From NCBI RefSeq assembly GCF_000373645.1, contig NZ_KB892046.1:124001-188000 (forward strand): a stretch of DNA of 64,000 nucleotides. The letters are read 5' to 3'. Positions 25,846 to 35,221 of the stretch are shown here, piece after piece; positions within the stretch are counted from its first letter, which is position 1; each line of letters opens with the position of its first letter. The notes beneath the pieces were generated by a model. It was not told where the DNA came from. It made no database searches and saw nothing but the letters and a program-made list of their open reading frames with translations. Position numbers and translations under genes: made by a program. The stretch is from Streptomyces sp. ATexAB-D23 (GTDB taxonomy: Bacteria; Actinomycetota; Actinomycetes; Streptomycetales; Streptomycetaceae).

Positions 25846-28800
25846 GGCTGCACACCCTTCACATCACCGCGTTCGGCCCGTTCGCAAGGGTCCAGGAGAT
25901 CGACTTCGACGCCCTTTCCACCGCCGGTCTCTTCCTCCTGCACGGACCGACCGGCGCAGGGAAGACCTCCGTCCTGGACGCCGTCTGCTACGCCCTGTAC
26001 GGCGCCGTCCCCGGCGCCCGGCAGGGCCCCGGCACCTCGCTGCGCAGCGACCACGCCCCCGCGGACCTGCCGACCGAGGTCCGCCTCGAACTCACCGTCG
26101 GCGGACGGCGCCTGGAGATCACCCGGCGCCCCGCCCAGCCCCGCCCCAAGAAGCGCGGCGGCGGCCACACCACGGAGAAGGCACAGAGCCTGCTGCGCGC
26201 CTACGACCCCGAGGACGGGTGGCAGGCGCTCAGCCGCTCGCACCAGGAGATCGGCGAGGAGATCACCCAGCTCATCGGGATGAGCCGCGAGCAGTTCTGC
26301 CAGGTCGTGCTCCTGCCCCAGGGCGACTTCGCCCGCTTCCTGCGCGCCGACGCCGAGGCACGCGGCCGGCTCCTCGGCAGACTCTTCGACACCCGCCGCT
26401 TCGCGGCCGTCGAAGAACGGCTGGCCGAACTGCGCCGCGCCGCCGAAGCCCAGGTCAGGGCCGGTGACGACCAGATCCTCGCCCTCGCCCAGCGCATCGC
26501 CCAGGCGGCCGGCCCCGCCGCGCGCGAGTCCCCGCTGCCCGACGCCCAGCCGGGCGAACCCGGTCTCGCGGACGCGGTCCTCGGCTGGGCCGCGACCGCC
26601 CGCTGCGGCGCCCGCGAACGCCTCGGCATCGCCGAGTCGGTGCTGGCCACGGCGGAGAGCCGGCACACCGCGGCCCGCCACGCCCTGGACGCCGCACGGG
26701 AACTGGCCGCGCTCCAGGAGCGGTACGCCGAGACCCGCCGCCGCGCGGACGCCGTGGAGGCCGGGCGCGCCGCGCACGACGAGGCGCGGGAGCGGCTGGG
26801 GCGCGCCCGCAAGGCCGACCTCGTCGCGCCCGCGCTGGAGCTGCGCGCGGAGGCCGAGCGCGCGTCCCGGAGGGCGAACGAGGCCCGGGACCGCTCCAGG
26901 GGGCGGCTGCCGGACACACTCGCCGACGCGGGAGCCGAACAGCTGACAGCCCTGGAGCGCAGGCTCCGCGAGGAGCTGGGCGGCCTGGAATCCGCGCGTC
27001 GCGCCGAACACCGCAGCGCCGGGATCGACAGCGAACGCGCCGCTCTGGATAGGCAGGCCGCCGCCGACGACGAACTGATCCGGGACACCGAGAGCTGGCT
27101 CGCCGGCTGGGAGACCACCCGGCAGGACCTCCAGGCCCGCATCGACGCGGCACTGGAGGCCGCGACCCGTACCGAAGCGCTGGCCCGCCGGCTCGACCCG
27201 GCCCGCCGCCGCCTGGACGCGGCGCGCCGCCGCGACGCCCTCGCCACGGAGGTGACCGCCGCGGCGGAGCGGCTCGCCGCGGCCCGTGAACACGCCATCG
27301 GGACCGGCGAGCACCGGCTCGACCTGCGTGAACGCCGGCTGCGCGGCATCGCGGCCGAACTGGCCCGGGGCCTGACCGAGGGCGAGCCCTGCGCGGTGTG
27401 CGGCTCGGCGGACCACCCCGACCCGGCCCGCGCCGGCGACGGACACGTCGACCGGGCGGCGGAGGAGGCGGCCGAGATCGCGCACCGGAGCGCCGAGCGG
27501 GCCAGGGCCGAAGCGGAGCAGGCACTCGCGGTCGTACAGGAGCGGCACGAAGCGGCCCGCGCGCAGGCCGCCGGAACCGGCGGCGCCGAGACCGCGACGG
27601 AAGGGGACGCCGCCGGGCCCACGGTGGACGCGCTCGCCGCCCTCGTGGACGCGCTGACCGGCGAGCACACCGAGGCCTACCGCACCGCCGCCGGGGCGCA
27701 CGCCGCGCGCGAGGCCCTGACGGCGGCCGAACGCGAGCAGCGCCGCCGCGCCGACGACCGGCAGCAGGCCGACCGCCGCGCCGCCGCCCGCACCTCCCGG
27801 CGCGAGGGACTGGACAGCGAACAGGCCGCCCTGGACGAGGTGCTGGACCGGGCCCGCGCCGGCTACGCGAGCGTCGCCGAGCACACCGCGGTCCTCCAGG
27901 AACGGGTCGCCCTCCTCGTGGAGGCGGCGGGCACGGTGCGCGAGGAGGAGAGCGCGGCGGCACGGCTCAAGGAGGCCGACGACCGGCTCGCGGACGCCGC
28001 GTTCCGGGCCGGTTTCGACACCCCCCGGGCCGCCGCGGCGACGCTCCTGGACGAGGCGGGGCAGCGTACGCTCCAGCACCGGATCGACGCCTGGCAGGCC
28101 GAGGCGGCCGCGGTCGCCGACCGGCTCGCCGAGACCGACGCACGCGCGGCCGCCGACCGGCCGCCGGCCGCTTGGGAAGAGGCCCGGCAGGCGTACGACC
28201 GGGCCGAGCGGGCGCTGCGGGAGGCCGCGGCCGGCCTCGACGCCGCCCGGGAGCGCTGCGCCGAACTCCGCAGGCTCTCGCGCCGCGCGGCGGACGAGGT
28301 GCGCGCGCTGGGGCCCGTACGCGAGGAGCACGAACGGGTCGCACGGCTCGCCGGGCTCACCGCCGGCACGTCGGCGGACAACGCGCGCAAGATGCGCCTG
28401 GAGTCGTATGTGCTCGCGGCCCGGCTGGAGCAGGTCGCGGCGGCCGCCACCGCCCGGTTGCGGCGCATGTCCTCCGGCCGCTACCAGCTGGTGCACTCCG
28501 ACGCCCGCACCGGAGGCCGCAGGGCCGGGCTCGGCCTGCACGTCATCGACGCCTGGACCGGCCGCGAGCGCGACACGGCGACGCTCTCGGGCGGCGAGAC
28601 GTTCTTCGCCTCGCTGGCCCTGGCGCTGGGCCTCGCCGACGTGGTCACCGACGAGGCCGGCGGCGTACGGCTGGACACCCTCTTCATCGACGAGGGGTTC
28701 GGCAGCCTCGACGACCAGACCCTCGACGAAGTGCTCGACGTGCTCGACTCGCTGCGCGAACGGGACCGCAGCGTCGGCATCGTCAGCCATGTCGCGGACC

Positions 28801-28892
28801 TGCGCCGCCGCATCCCCGCCCAGCTCGAAGTGGTGAAGGAGCGGCACGGGTCGGCCGTGCGGCTGCGGGCCGCCGACGGGCTCAGCGACTGA
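25842..28892 (+). CDS. sbcC: Exonuclease SbcC ATPase
   Basis: 1016 residues, the SMC-like ATPase of SbcCD. Walker A GPTGAGKTSVLDA at about 35, two very long coiled-coil arms, zinc hook CAVC at 517-520, signature LSGGETFFASLALALGL and Walker B TLFIDEGFGSLDD in the C-terminal lobe. The coiled coils are unusually Ala/Arg/Glu-rich, as usual for high-GC genomes. GTG 25842. Translationally coupled to sbcD. Its last 11 bases overlap the convergent Lrp gene. Confidence 0.95.
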   Translation: MRLHTLHITAFGPFARVQEIDFDALSTAGLFLLHGPTGAGKTSVLDAVCYALYGAVPGARQGPGTSLRSDHAPADLPTEVRLELTVGGRRLEITRRPAQPRPKKRGGGHTTEKAQSLLRAYDPEDGWQALSRSHQEIGEEITQLIGMSREQFCQVVLLPQGDFARFLRADAEARGRLLGRLFDTRRFAAVEERLAELRRAAEAQVRAGDDQILALAQRIAQAAGPAARESPLPDAQPGEPGLADAVLGWAATARCGARERLGIAESVLATAESRHTAARHALDAARELAALQERYAETRRRADAVEAGRAAHDEARERLGRARKADLVAPALELRAEAERASRRANEARDRSRGRLPDTLADAGAEQLTALERRLREELGGLESARRAEHRSAGIDSERAALDRQAAADDELIRDTESWLAGWETTRQDLQARIDAALEAATRTEALARRLDPARRRLDAARRRDALATEVTAAAERLAAAREHAIGTGEHRLDLRERRLRGIAAELARGLTEGEPCAVCGSADHPDPARAGDGHVDRAAEEAAEIAHRSAERARAEAEQALAVVQERHEAARAQAAGTGGAETATEGDAAGPTVDALAALVDALTGEHTEAYRTAAGAHAAREALTAAEREQRRRADDRQQADRRAAARTSRREGLDSEQAALDEVLDRARAGYASVAEHTAVLQERVALLVEAAGTVREEESAAARLKEADDRLADAAFRAGFDTPRAAAATLLDEAGQRTLQHRIDAWQAEAAAVADRLAETDARAAADRPPAAWEEARQAYDRAERALREAAAGLDAARERCAELRRLSRRAADEVRALGPVREEHERVARLAGLTAGTSADNARKMRLESYVLAARLEQVAAAATARLRRMSSGRYQLVHSDARTGGRRAGLGLHVIDAWTGRERDTATLSGGETFFASLALALGLADVVTDEAGGVRLDTLFIDEGFGSLDDQTLDEVLDVLDSLRERDRSVGIVSHVADLRRRIPAQLEVVKERHGSAVRLRAADGLSD

Positions 28893-29328
28893 CCGGGCGC
28901 CCGGTCAGGGGCGAGGAGTAGACGACGCTGGTGGTGACGGAGCCGAGCGCGCCGATCTTCCCGGAGACGGCTTCCAGATGCCGCATGGAGCGGGCCGTCA
29001 CCTTCAGTACGAAGCAGTCGTCGCCGGTGACGTGATGGGCCTCCACGATCTCCGGCGTGGTCTCCAGGAGGTCGTGGAACGGCTTGTAGTTGCCGTTCGG
29101 ATACCGCAGCCGTACGAAGGCGAGGACCGGCAGCCCGAGGCGTTCCGGGTCGACCACGGCCGCGTACCCACTGATGATCCCGGCCTCCTCCAGCCGGCGG
29201 ACCCGCTCCGTCACGGCGCTCGGCGACATGGCCACCGCCCGTGCGAGTTCCGCGAACGAGGCCCGCCCCTCACGCTGGAGCACATCGAGGATGCGCCAGT
29301 CGGTGGCGTCCGGGGAATAGTCGCTCAT
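28882..29328 (-). CDS. Lrp/AsnC family regulator
   Basis: 148 residues. Winged helix at about 8-58 (DWRILDVLQREGRASFAELARAVAMSPSAVTERVRRLEEAGIISGY), then the RAM ligand domain. Start ATG 29328; longer in-frame codons lie in the divergent promoter region. It faces the rhodanese gene 92 bases away and probably regulates it. Convergent overlap with sbcC. Confidence 0.88.
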   Translation of the reverse strand: MSDYSPDATDWRILDVLQREGRASFAELARAVAMSPSAVTERVRRLEEAGIISGYAAVVDPERLGLPVLAFVRLRYPNGNYKPFHDLLETTPEIVEAHHVTGDDCFVLKVTARSMRHLEAVSGKIGALGSVTTSVVYSSPLTGRPVSR

Positions 29329-29420
29329 GGGGACAGACAACCGTGGAATCCACGGCTGATCAAGACGGGTGCCGGGGATCACGCCTTCCGGGCCGGAGCG
29401 GCCGACCGTAGATTTCCGGC

Positions 29421-29909
29421 ATGACCCACCAGCCAGGCGTCACCGCCACCCACCCCGTCCTGCGCGTACCGCCCGCCGCCCCGGCCGAGGCGGTCGCCCA
29501 TTTCCGGGCCTCGCTCGCCTTCCACACCGACGTCTCGGACGTCGCCGCCGCTCTGGACACCGGCGGCGACCCCAACTTCGTCCTGCTCGACTCCCGCTCC
29601 GCCGAGTCCTGGGACCAGGGGCACATCCCCGGAGCGGTGCACCTGCCGACGGCGCTCATCGCCGAACGGGCGCCGCACCTCCTCGACCCCGCCGTGCCGG
29701 TGGTCACCTACTGCTGGGGACCCGGATGCAACGGCGCCGCCCGAGCCGCACTCGCCCTCGCCGGGCTCGGCTACCAGGTCAAGGAGATGCTCGGCGGCTT
29801 CGAGTACTGGGCGCGCGAGGGCTTCGGGTACGAGACACGGGAGGGCGAGGGCCGGCGCGCGGCCGATCCGCTCACCGCCCCGGCCGGCGCCGGGCACTGC
29901 GGCTGCTGA
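29421..29909 (+). CDS. Rhodanese-like sulfurtransferase
   Basis: 162 residues. A single rhodanese domain with FVLLDSRSAESWDQGHIPGAVHLP and the active loop VTYCWGPGCNGAARAALAL, Cys in the YCW position, plus a Cys-rich tail ending GHCGC. It may transfer sulfane sulfur or act in cyanide/sulfide detoxification. Divergent from the Lrp regulator. A bidirectional terminator follows at 29914-29946. Confidence 0.85.
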   Translation: MTHQPGVTATHPVLRVPPAAPAEAVAHFRASLAFHTDVSDVAAALDTGGDPNFVLLDSRSAESWDQGHIPGAVHLPTALIAERAPHLLDPAVPVVTYCWGPGCNGAARAALALAGLGYQVKEMLGGFEYWAREGFGYETREGEGRRAADPLTAPAGAGHCGC

Positions 29910-29913
29910 CGCC

Positions 29914-29946
29914 GGCCGGTCCCCGGACACCGCCCGGGGACCGGCC
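29914..29946. terminator. Bidirectional terminator
   Basis: Perfect 13-base arms GGCCGGTCCCCGG and CCGGGGACCGGCC with a 7-base loop between the convergent rhodanese and DUF885 genes. Confidence 0.8.
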
Positions 29947-29955
29947 GCCGGCGGA

Positions 29956-31641
29956 TCAGAGCTTCGACAGCTCGTCCACCAGATCGTCCAGACCCAGCGG
30001 GCCCTGGGAAAGGGCCGCCATGTGCCACGCCTTGAGGTCGAAGGCGTCACCGTGCGCAGCGCGGGCGTTCTCCCGGCCCAGCAGCCAGGCGCGCTCGCCC
30101 AGCTTGTAGCCGATCGCCTGGCCCGGCATCGAGAGGTAGCGGGTCAGCTCGCTCTCCACGAAGTCGGCGGGCCGGCCGCTGTGGTTGCCGAAGAACTCCT
30201 GGGCCAGCTCCGGCGTCCACCGCTCACCGGGGTGGAACGGCGAATCGGCCGGGATCTCCAGACCCACGTGCATGCCGATGTCCACGATCACCCGGCAGGC
30301 GCGCATCATCTGCGCGTCCAGATAACCGAGCCGGCGCTCCGCGTCGGGGAGGAAGCCCAGCTCGTCCATCAACCGCTCCGCGTACAGCGCCCAGCCCTCG
30401 GCGTTGGCGCTGACGATGCCGATGGACGCCTGGTAGCGCGAAAGGCTCTCCGCCACGTGCGCCCACTGGGCGAGCTGGAGGTGATGGCCGGGCACACCCT
30501 CGTGGTACCAGGTGGACACCAGGTCGTACACCGGGAACCGGGTCTCGCCCATGGTCGGCAGCCAGGTGCGGCCGGGCCGGGAGAAGTCCTCGGACGGGCC
30601 CGTGTAGTACGGGGCGGCGGCGCCGCCGGGCGGGGCGATCCGGGACTCCACCCGGCGGACCCGCTCGGCCAGTTCGAAGTGCGTCCCGTCCAGGGCGTCG
30701 ATCGCCTCGTCCATCAGGCCCTGGAGCCACGCCTGCACCTCGTCCACCCCCTCGATGTGCTTGCCGTGCACATCGAGGTGGGCCAGCGCCTCCCACGGCC
30801 CGGCGCCGGGCAGCACCTTCTCGGCCTCGGTCTTCATCTCCGCGAGCAGCCGGTGGTACTCCGACCAGCCGTACGCGTACGCCTCGTCCAGGTCCAGGTC
30901 GGTGCCGTTGAAGTAGCGCGACCAGCGGGCGTACCGCTCACGGCCCACCGTGTCCGGCTCGCCCTCGACCGCGGGGGCGTACACCTCGCGCATCCACTGC
31001 CGCAGCCCGTCCAGGGCCCCGGCCGCCTGGGCGGCGGCCTCGTCCAGCTCCGCGCGCCGGGCGTCCGGGCCCGCGGCGGCGAAGTCCTGGAAGAAGCCCT
31101 TCGAACCGTCCCCGACCCACTCGTCGAGCTGCCCGATGAAGGTGGCGGTGGCGCGCGGGCCGCCGTACAGCTTGCGCTCGAGACCGAGCGCGAGGGACTC
31201 CTGATAACCGGCCAGAGCGGCCGGAACCGCCCGCAGGCGCTCCACGACGGCCGCCCAGTCCTCGTCGGTCTCGGTCGGCGTCACCGTGAACACCTCACGG
31301 AGCGAGTGGGCGGGGGAATGCAGATTGGAAACGGCCCGCAGAGCCTCGTCGGCCTCGTGCACGGCGAGTTCGGCCGTCAGGCGCTCGCGCAGCAGACGGC
31401 CGCAGCGGCGCTCGGAGTCCTCCGCCGCGCCGGGCAGCTGCTCCGCGCGGTCGAGCCGGGCGAGGGTGTCCCGGGCCAGCGCGGCCAGCTGCTCCTGGCC
31501 GGCGGGGGAGAAGTCGGGAAGGCGGCGCGAGCTTGCCGCGACACCGAGGTAGGTGCCGGAAATCGGGTCGAGTTCGATGAATGCGTCGACGTAGGCGTCG
31601 GCGACCTGACGGGGCAGCGCGCTGCTGGAAGAGTCTGACAT
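29956..31641 (-). CDS. DUF885 family protein, putative metallopeptidase
   Basis: 561 residues, the length of DUF885 members. The family motif with a zinc-protease look is TWYHEGVPGHHLQLAQW, giving His-Glu...His-His ligands; the C-terminal region contains GYKLGERAWL. Probably a soluble peptidase, but members have no firmly proven reaction. ATG 31641. Adjacent, on the same strand, to an Lrp-family regulator 38 bases upstream. Confidence 0.82.
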   Translation of the reverse strand: MSDSSSSALPRQVADAYVDAFIELDPISGTYLGVAASSRRLPDFSPAGQEQLAALARDTLARLDRAEQLPGAAEDSERRCGRLLRERLTAELAVHEADEALRAVSNLHSPAHSLREVFTVTPTETDEDWAAVVERLRAVPAALAGYQESLALGLERKLYGGPRATATFIGQLDEWVGDGSKGFFQDFAAAGPDARRAELDEAAAQAAGALDGLRQWMREVYAPAVEGEPDTVGRERYARWSRYFNGTDLDLDEAYAYGWSEYHRLLAEMKTEAEKVLPGAGPWEALAHLDVHGKHIEGVDEVQAWLQGLMDEAIDALDGTHFELAERVRRVESRIAPPGGAAAPYYTGPSEDFSRPGRTWLPTMGETRFPVYDLVSTWYHEGVPGHHLQLAQWAHVAESLSRYQASIGIVSANAEGWALYAERLMDELGFLPDAERRLGYLDAQMMRACRVIVDIGMHVGLEIPADSPFHPGERWTPELAQEFFGNHSGRPADFVESELTRYLSMPGQAIGYKLGERAWLLGRENARAAHGDAFDLKAWHMAALSQGPLGLDDLVDELSKL

Positions 31642-31679
31642 GTGGACATCCTCGTACGGCGAGGGGGCCCACGTCACCA

Positions 31680-32210
31680 TCAATCGGCGGGACGGACCTG
31701 CCCCGCGGCCGGACCGGCTGTCTGCCCGGCCGCTTCCGGCAGGGGCGGGAGCAGCGGGCCGCAGTCCCACTGCTGGAATATCAGCCGTGTCTCCACCCGG
31801 GCGACCTCGCGGCGGGAGGTGAACTCGTCCAGCACCAGCCGCTGCAGGTCCGCGGTGTCCGCCACCGCCACATGCACCAGATAGTCGTCCGGGCCCGTCA
31901 GATGGAACAGGGCGCGCGACTCGGGCAGCGACCTGATCCGTTCGACGAACGGCCCGATGAGCTCGCGGCGGTGCGGACGCACCTGCACGGAGAGCAGCGC
32001 CTCAAGACCCCGGCCGAGCCGGGCCGGGTCCAGGCGCAGCTGGTGCCCGAGGATGACACCCGTGCGGCGCAGCCGGGTCACCCGGTCCAGACAGGTAGAG
32101 GGAGCGACGCCGACCTCGGCCGCCAGCTCCCGGTACGTGGTCCGGGCGTCGTTCTGCAACAGCCGCAGAATATGCAGGTCCACCGTGTCGAGGACGACGG
32201 ATTCGGTCAT
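31680..32210 (-). CDS. Lrp/AsnC family regulator
   Basis: 176 residues. Winged helix (DLHILRLLQNDARTTYRELAAEVGVAPSTCLDRVTRLRRTGVILGH) and RAM domain (FHLTGPDDYLVHVAVAD). ATG 32210 lies 59 bases from the divergent PLP lyase, so it is likely the regulator of that gene in response to sulfur amino acids. A C-terminal proline/alanine-rich tail is longer than usual. Confidence 0.88.
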   Translation of the reverse strand: MTESVVLDTVDLHILRLLQNDARTTYRELAAEVGVAPSTCLDRVTRLRRTGVILGHQLRLDPARLGRGLEALLSVQVRPHRRELIGPFVERIRSLPESRALFHLTGPDDYLVHVAVADTADLQRLVLDEFTSRREVARVETRLIFQQWDCGPLLPPLPEAAGQTAGPAAGQVRPAD

Positions 32211-32269
32211 TCGCCGAACGTAGCACGGGTATGGGGCCACTCGTCCCGGCGAGCGTTCAGAGTACGGCC

Positions 32270-33511
32270 ATGGACACCGAATCCGCGCTGCCGTCCGCGA
32301 CGACAACCCCGTCCCGGGCGCTCGCCACCGAAGCCGTGCATGCCGGGCGCGACGACCTCGCGGCCCTCGGCCTGCACGCCGCGCCGATCGACTTGTCGAC
32401 CACCTACCCCTCGTACGACTCCAGGGCGGAGGCGGAGAGGATCGACACCTTCGCCACCACCGGGGCCCGCCTCGACGGACCGCCCGTCTACGCGCGGCTC
32501 GACAACCCGACGACCGCACGTTTCGAGACGGCACTGGCCCGCCTCGAAGGGACCGCGAGCGCGGTGTCCTTCGCCAGCGGAATGGCCGCGCTGACCGCCG
32601 TGCTGCTGGCCCGCGCGAGCGCGGGGCTGCGCCACGTGGTGGCGGTGCGCCCCCTGTACGGGTGCAGCGACCACCTCCTGGGCGCGGGGCTCCTCGGCAC
32701 CGAGGTGACGTGGACGGACCCGGCGGGCATCGCCGACGCCATCCGGCCCGACACGGGTCTGGTGATCGTGGAGACGCCCGCCAACCCGACCCTCGCCGAG
32801 GTGGACATCCGGGCCGTCGCGCACTCCTGCGGCTCCGTGCCGCTGCTGGTCGACAACACCTTCGCCACCCCGGTCCTCCAGCGGCCCGTCGAGCACGGGG
32901 CCCGGATCGTGCTGCACAGCGCGACCAAGTACCTGGGCGGTCACGGCGATGTGATGGGCGGGGTCGTCGCCTGTGACGAGGAGTTCGCCGCCGTGCTGCG
33001 CCGGGTCCGCTTCGCCACCGGCGGCGTCCTGCACCCCATGGCCGGCTACCTGCTGCTGCGCGGCCTCGCCACCCTGCCGGTGCGCGTCCGGGCCGCCTCC
33101 GCGAGCGCCGCCGAACTCGCCCGCAGGCTCTGCGCCGACCCGCGGATCGCCCGCGTGCACTACCCCGAACTGGGTGGTGCGATGGTCTCGTTCGAGGTCT
33201 ACGGGGACCCGCACCAGGTGATCGCGGGGGTACGGCTGATCACACCCGCCGTCAGCCTCGGCAGTGTCGACACCCTCATCCAGCACCCGGCCTCCATCAG
33301 CCACCGCATTGTGGACGAGGGAGACCGGCAGGCTTCCGGCGTCGGCGACCGGCTGCTGCGCATGTCGGTCGGCCTTGAGGACGTCGAGGACCTGTGGGCC
33401 GACCTGTGCCAGGCCCTGAGCGGCGACGAACCCGGGGCGGGGAGCGTCAGCGCTCGGCCTGCTCGTACGGCGGCAGGGAGTGTGCCGGGGGCGCGTCAAG
33501 GCGTGCGGTGA
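32270..33511 (+). CDS. Cys/Met metabolism PLP enzyme (gamma-lyase/synthase type)
   Basis: 413 residues of the cystathionine gamma-synthase/methionine gamma-lyase fold. The PLP lysine is in HSATKYLGGHGDV; YARLDNPTTARFE and RPLYGCSDHL carry the phosphate-binding and catalytic tyrosines. The segment RVHYPELGGAMVSFEVYG is about 15-20 residues shorter than in typical members. Pairing with an Lrp regulator favours methionine or homocysteine catabolism. The C-terminus overlaps the convergent GNAT gene by 65 bases. ATG 32270. Confidence 0.8.
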   Translation: MDTESALPSATTTPSRALATEAVHAGRDDLAALGLHAAPIDLSTTYPSYDSRAEAERIDTFATTGARLDGPPVYARLDNPTTARFETALARLEGTASAVSFASGMAALTAVLLARASAGLRHVVAVRPLYGCSDHLLGAGLLGTEVTWTDPAGIADAIRPDTGLVIVETPANPTLAEVDIRAVAHSCGSVPLLVDNTFATPVLQRPVEHGARIVLHSATKYLGGHGDVMGGVVACDEEFAAVLRRVRFATGGVLHPMAGYLLLRGLATLPVRVRAASASAAELARRLCADPRIARVHYPELGGAMVSFEVYGDPHQVIAGVRLITPAVSLGSVDTLIQHPASISHRIVDEGDRQASGVGDRLLRMSVGLEDVEDLWADLCQALSGDEPGAGSVSARPARTAAGSVPGARQGVR

Positions 33512-34886
33512 TGACGAGGGTGCCCTCCTCGATCTGGTAGTCGAGCGGCAGCGAGAGCGCGCGCATGGCGGCGACCATGCCGGTGTTCGACGCCTGGGTG
33601 ACGGCGTAGACGTTGTCGCAGCCTGCCTCGACGGCGAGCGCCACGAGCCGGGCGAGCAGTTCGGATCCGATGCCCCGGCGTTGCCAGTCGTCCTCGACGA
33701 GCAGGGCGACCTCGGTCTCGTCGCCGTCCCAGAGCAGGTGGCCGAGGGCCACCAGCCTTCCGGAGGCCGTCTGCACGGCCAGGGTGCGGCCGAAGCGCGG
33801 GCTCAGCAGGTGGTCGAGGTAGCGGTCGGCGTCGCGGACCGGGCCGTGGTAGCGCAGCCGCAGGGTCTGTTCGGAGCAGCGCCCGTGCATGGCCACGGCT
33901 GCTTCGAGGTCGGCACGGTCCGCCCGGCGCACGGTGATCTCGTTGCCCTCGGGCAGGGTGAGCACCTGCTCGCCGCGCGGGACCCGGGGGCCGAGCCGGG
34001 CATCGAGCTCCACCAGCGCCCGCGCCCGCGCGAACTCCGTGGGCGTGAACGGGAGGTAGGGCCGCTCGACGGTGATGACCCCGCCGGACGGGTCGCGCAG
34101 CCGCATCGACGTGTCCTCCAGGACGCCTTCCACGGGTGCGGTCTCACCCGTGGCGCGTCCGGTGATGGACACGGCGGGCAGTGAGTGGATCGTGCACCGG
34201 CCGAGCAGCTGGCGCAGCGCGAGGGGCAGTTCGGCGGCGTCCAGGGCGGTACGGGTGGCGAGGCCGAGCACCCGGGTGGGGGCGTCGACCAGGTCGTGGG
34301 CGTCGGCCCGCTCGGTCCAGGTGGAGCGGCCCCCGGCGGCGGAGATCGCCCGGCTCAGCTGCTGGGCGGGCAGCGAGGCGGGCACCCGCAGCAGGAACTC
34401 GTCGACGGTGCCCTGTGCCAGCGGGTGCGTCTGGAGGGTCAGGATGTCGATGCCGTGCCGGGCCAGCACGGTGCACAGCGCGGCCAGGCTGCCCGGCGCG
34501 TCCCGCACGGTGGTCCGCATCCGCCACAGCGCGGTGTCCCCGGGGGCGGTGCCGACGCCGGTACTGATCGCGCCGGGGCCTGTGGCCGGGGTTGCGGCCA
34601 GGTCCAGATCCGGGCCCAGGTCCGAGTTCGGGTCCGGTTCCGGGGCGCCGGCCGGGGGCGGGGGCGCGTGGCTGTGACGCCGTGCCCACCAGGTGTGGAA
34701 CGCGGCGGTCGCGGTCAGCGCCACGGCGGAGGCGATGAGCAGATACGGTCCGTCCGGCTGGTGCCCGATCAGGTTGGCGATCGCGTCGGCGACGGCCACC
34801 GCCGTGAAGAGCGCGGCGAGTTCGATCAGGTCCCGCCGCCAGTGGTGCGGGCGGCGGGCACTCTTCGCGGATGTCACATCAGTCAT
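33447..34886 (-). CDS. Membrane-anchored ACT-GNAT fusion protein
   Basis: 479 residues. Two membrane helices (about 20-65) and a Pro-rich linker lead to an ACT-like domain (about 120-190: RMRTTVRDAPGSLAALCTVLARHGIDILTLQTHPLAQG), an uncharacterised middle, and a C-terminal GNAT domain with ITVRRADRADLEAAVAMHGRC, VALLVEDDWQRRGIGSELLARLVALAV (acetyl-CoA site). GNAT plus amino-acid-sensing ACT suggests a ligand-regulated acetyltransferase. ATG 34886. Confidence 0.75.
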   Translation of the reverse strand: MTDVTSAKSARRPHHWRRDLIELAALFTAVAVADAIANLIGHQPDGPYLLIASAVALTATAAFHTWWARRHSHAPPPPAGAPEPDPNSDLGPDLDLAATPATGPGAISTGVGTAPGDTALWRMRTTVRDAPGSLAALCTVLARHGIDILTLQTHPLAQGTVDEFLLRVPASLPAQQLSRAISAAGGRSTWTERADAHDLVDAPTRVLGLATRTALDAAELPLALRQLLGRCTIHSLPAVSITGRATGETAPVEGVLEDTSMRLRDPSGGVITVERPYLPFTPTEFARARALVELDARLGPRVPRGEQVLTLPEGNEITVRRADRADLEAAVAMHGRCSEQTLRLRYHGPVRDADRYLDHLLSPRFGRTLAVQTASGRLVALGHLLWDGDETEVALLVEDDWQRRGIGSELLARLVALAVEAGCDNVYAVTQASNTGMVAAMRALSLPLDYQIEEGTLVITARLDAPPAHSLPPYEQAER

Positions 34887-35221
34887 GGCATCCACTGTGA
34901 CCGCACCGTGTTGCCTGATCACGAACGCTCTGTGACCGATGGGTTAAGTGCCCATTCAGCGGCCTATCGTCGGTTTGGGGTGAGTTGGCCGGTGATTCGA
35001 CGGAGCGGAGGGGCGGGGGTGTGCGGGGCGCGGTCGCGGGCGCGGTTGCGGGCGCGATGCCTGCCCGGGGCGGCACCCGGGTGGTGCCGTCCCGGGGGAC
35101 GGTGCCGCCTCGGGGGATGGTGCACCCCGTCCCGGGGGACGGGGCTGCCCCGGCGGTTGCGGGTGTCGGCCGGTTTGCCGCCCCCGGCCGGGCTGCCGGC
35201 CCGTCCGTCCGTCGGTCGCCG
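34887..35221. other. Intergenic region with short palindromes
   Basis: 335 bases without a convincing gene. It should hold the promoter of the ACT-GNAT gene (the 34887-34935 part is relatively AT-rich, with the genes reading away). Two GC-rich palindromes at 35087-35102 and 35125-35144 probably end the DUF6493-like/SWIM transcript that arrives from the right. Confidence 0.6.
35125..35144 (-). terminator. Terminator palindrome downstream of the DUF6493-like gene
   Basis: CCCCGTCCCGGGGGACGGGG has 9-base perfect arms with a 2-base centre. A related copy, CCGTCCCGGGGGACGG, lies at 35087-35102. Confidence 0.5.

Noticed and set aside
25683..28847. A 1054-codon minus-strand frame antisense to sbcC
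   Set aside because: It mirrors sbcC codons and has no recognisable domain; GC-driven shadow.
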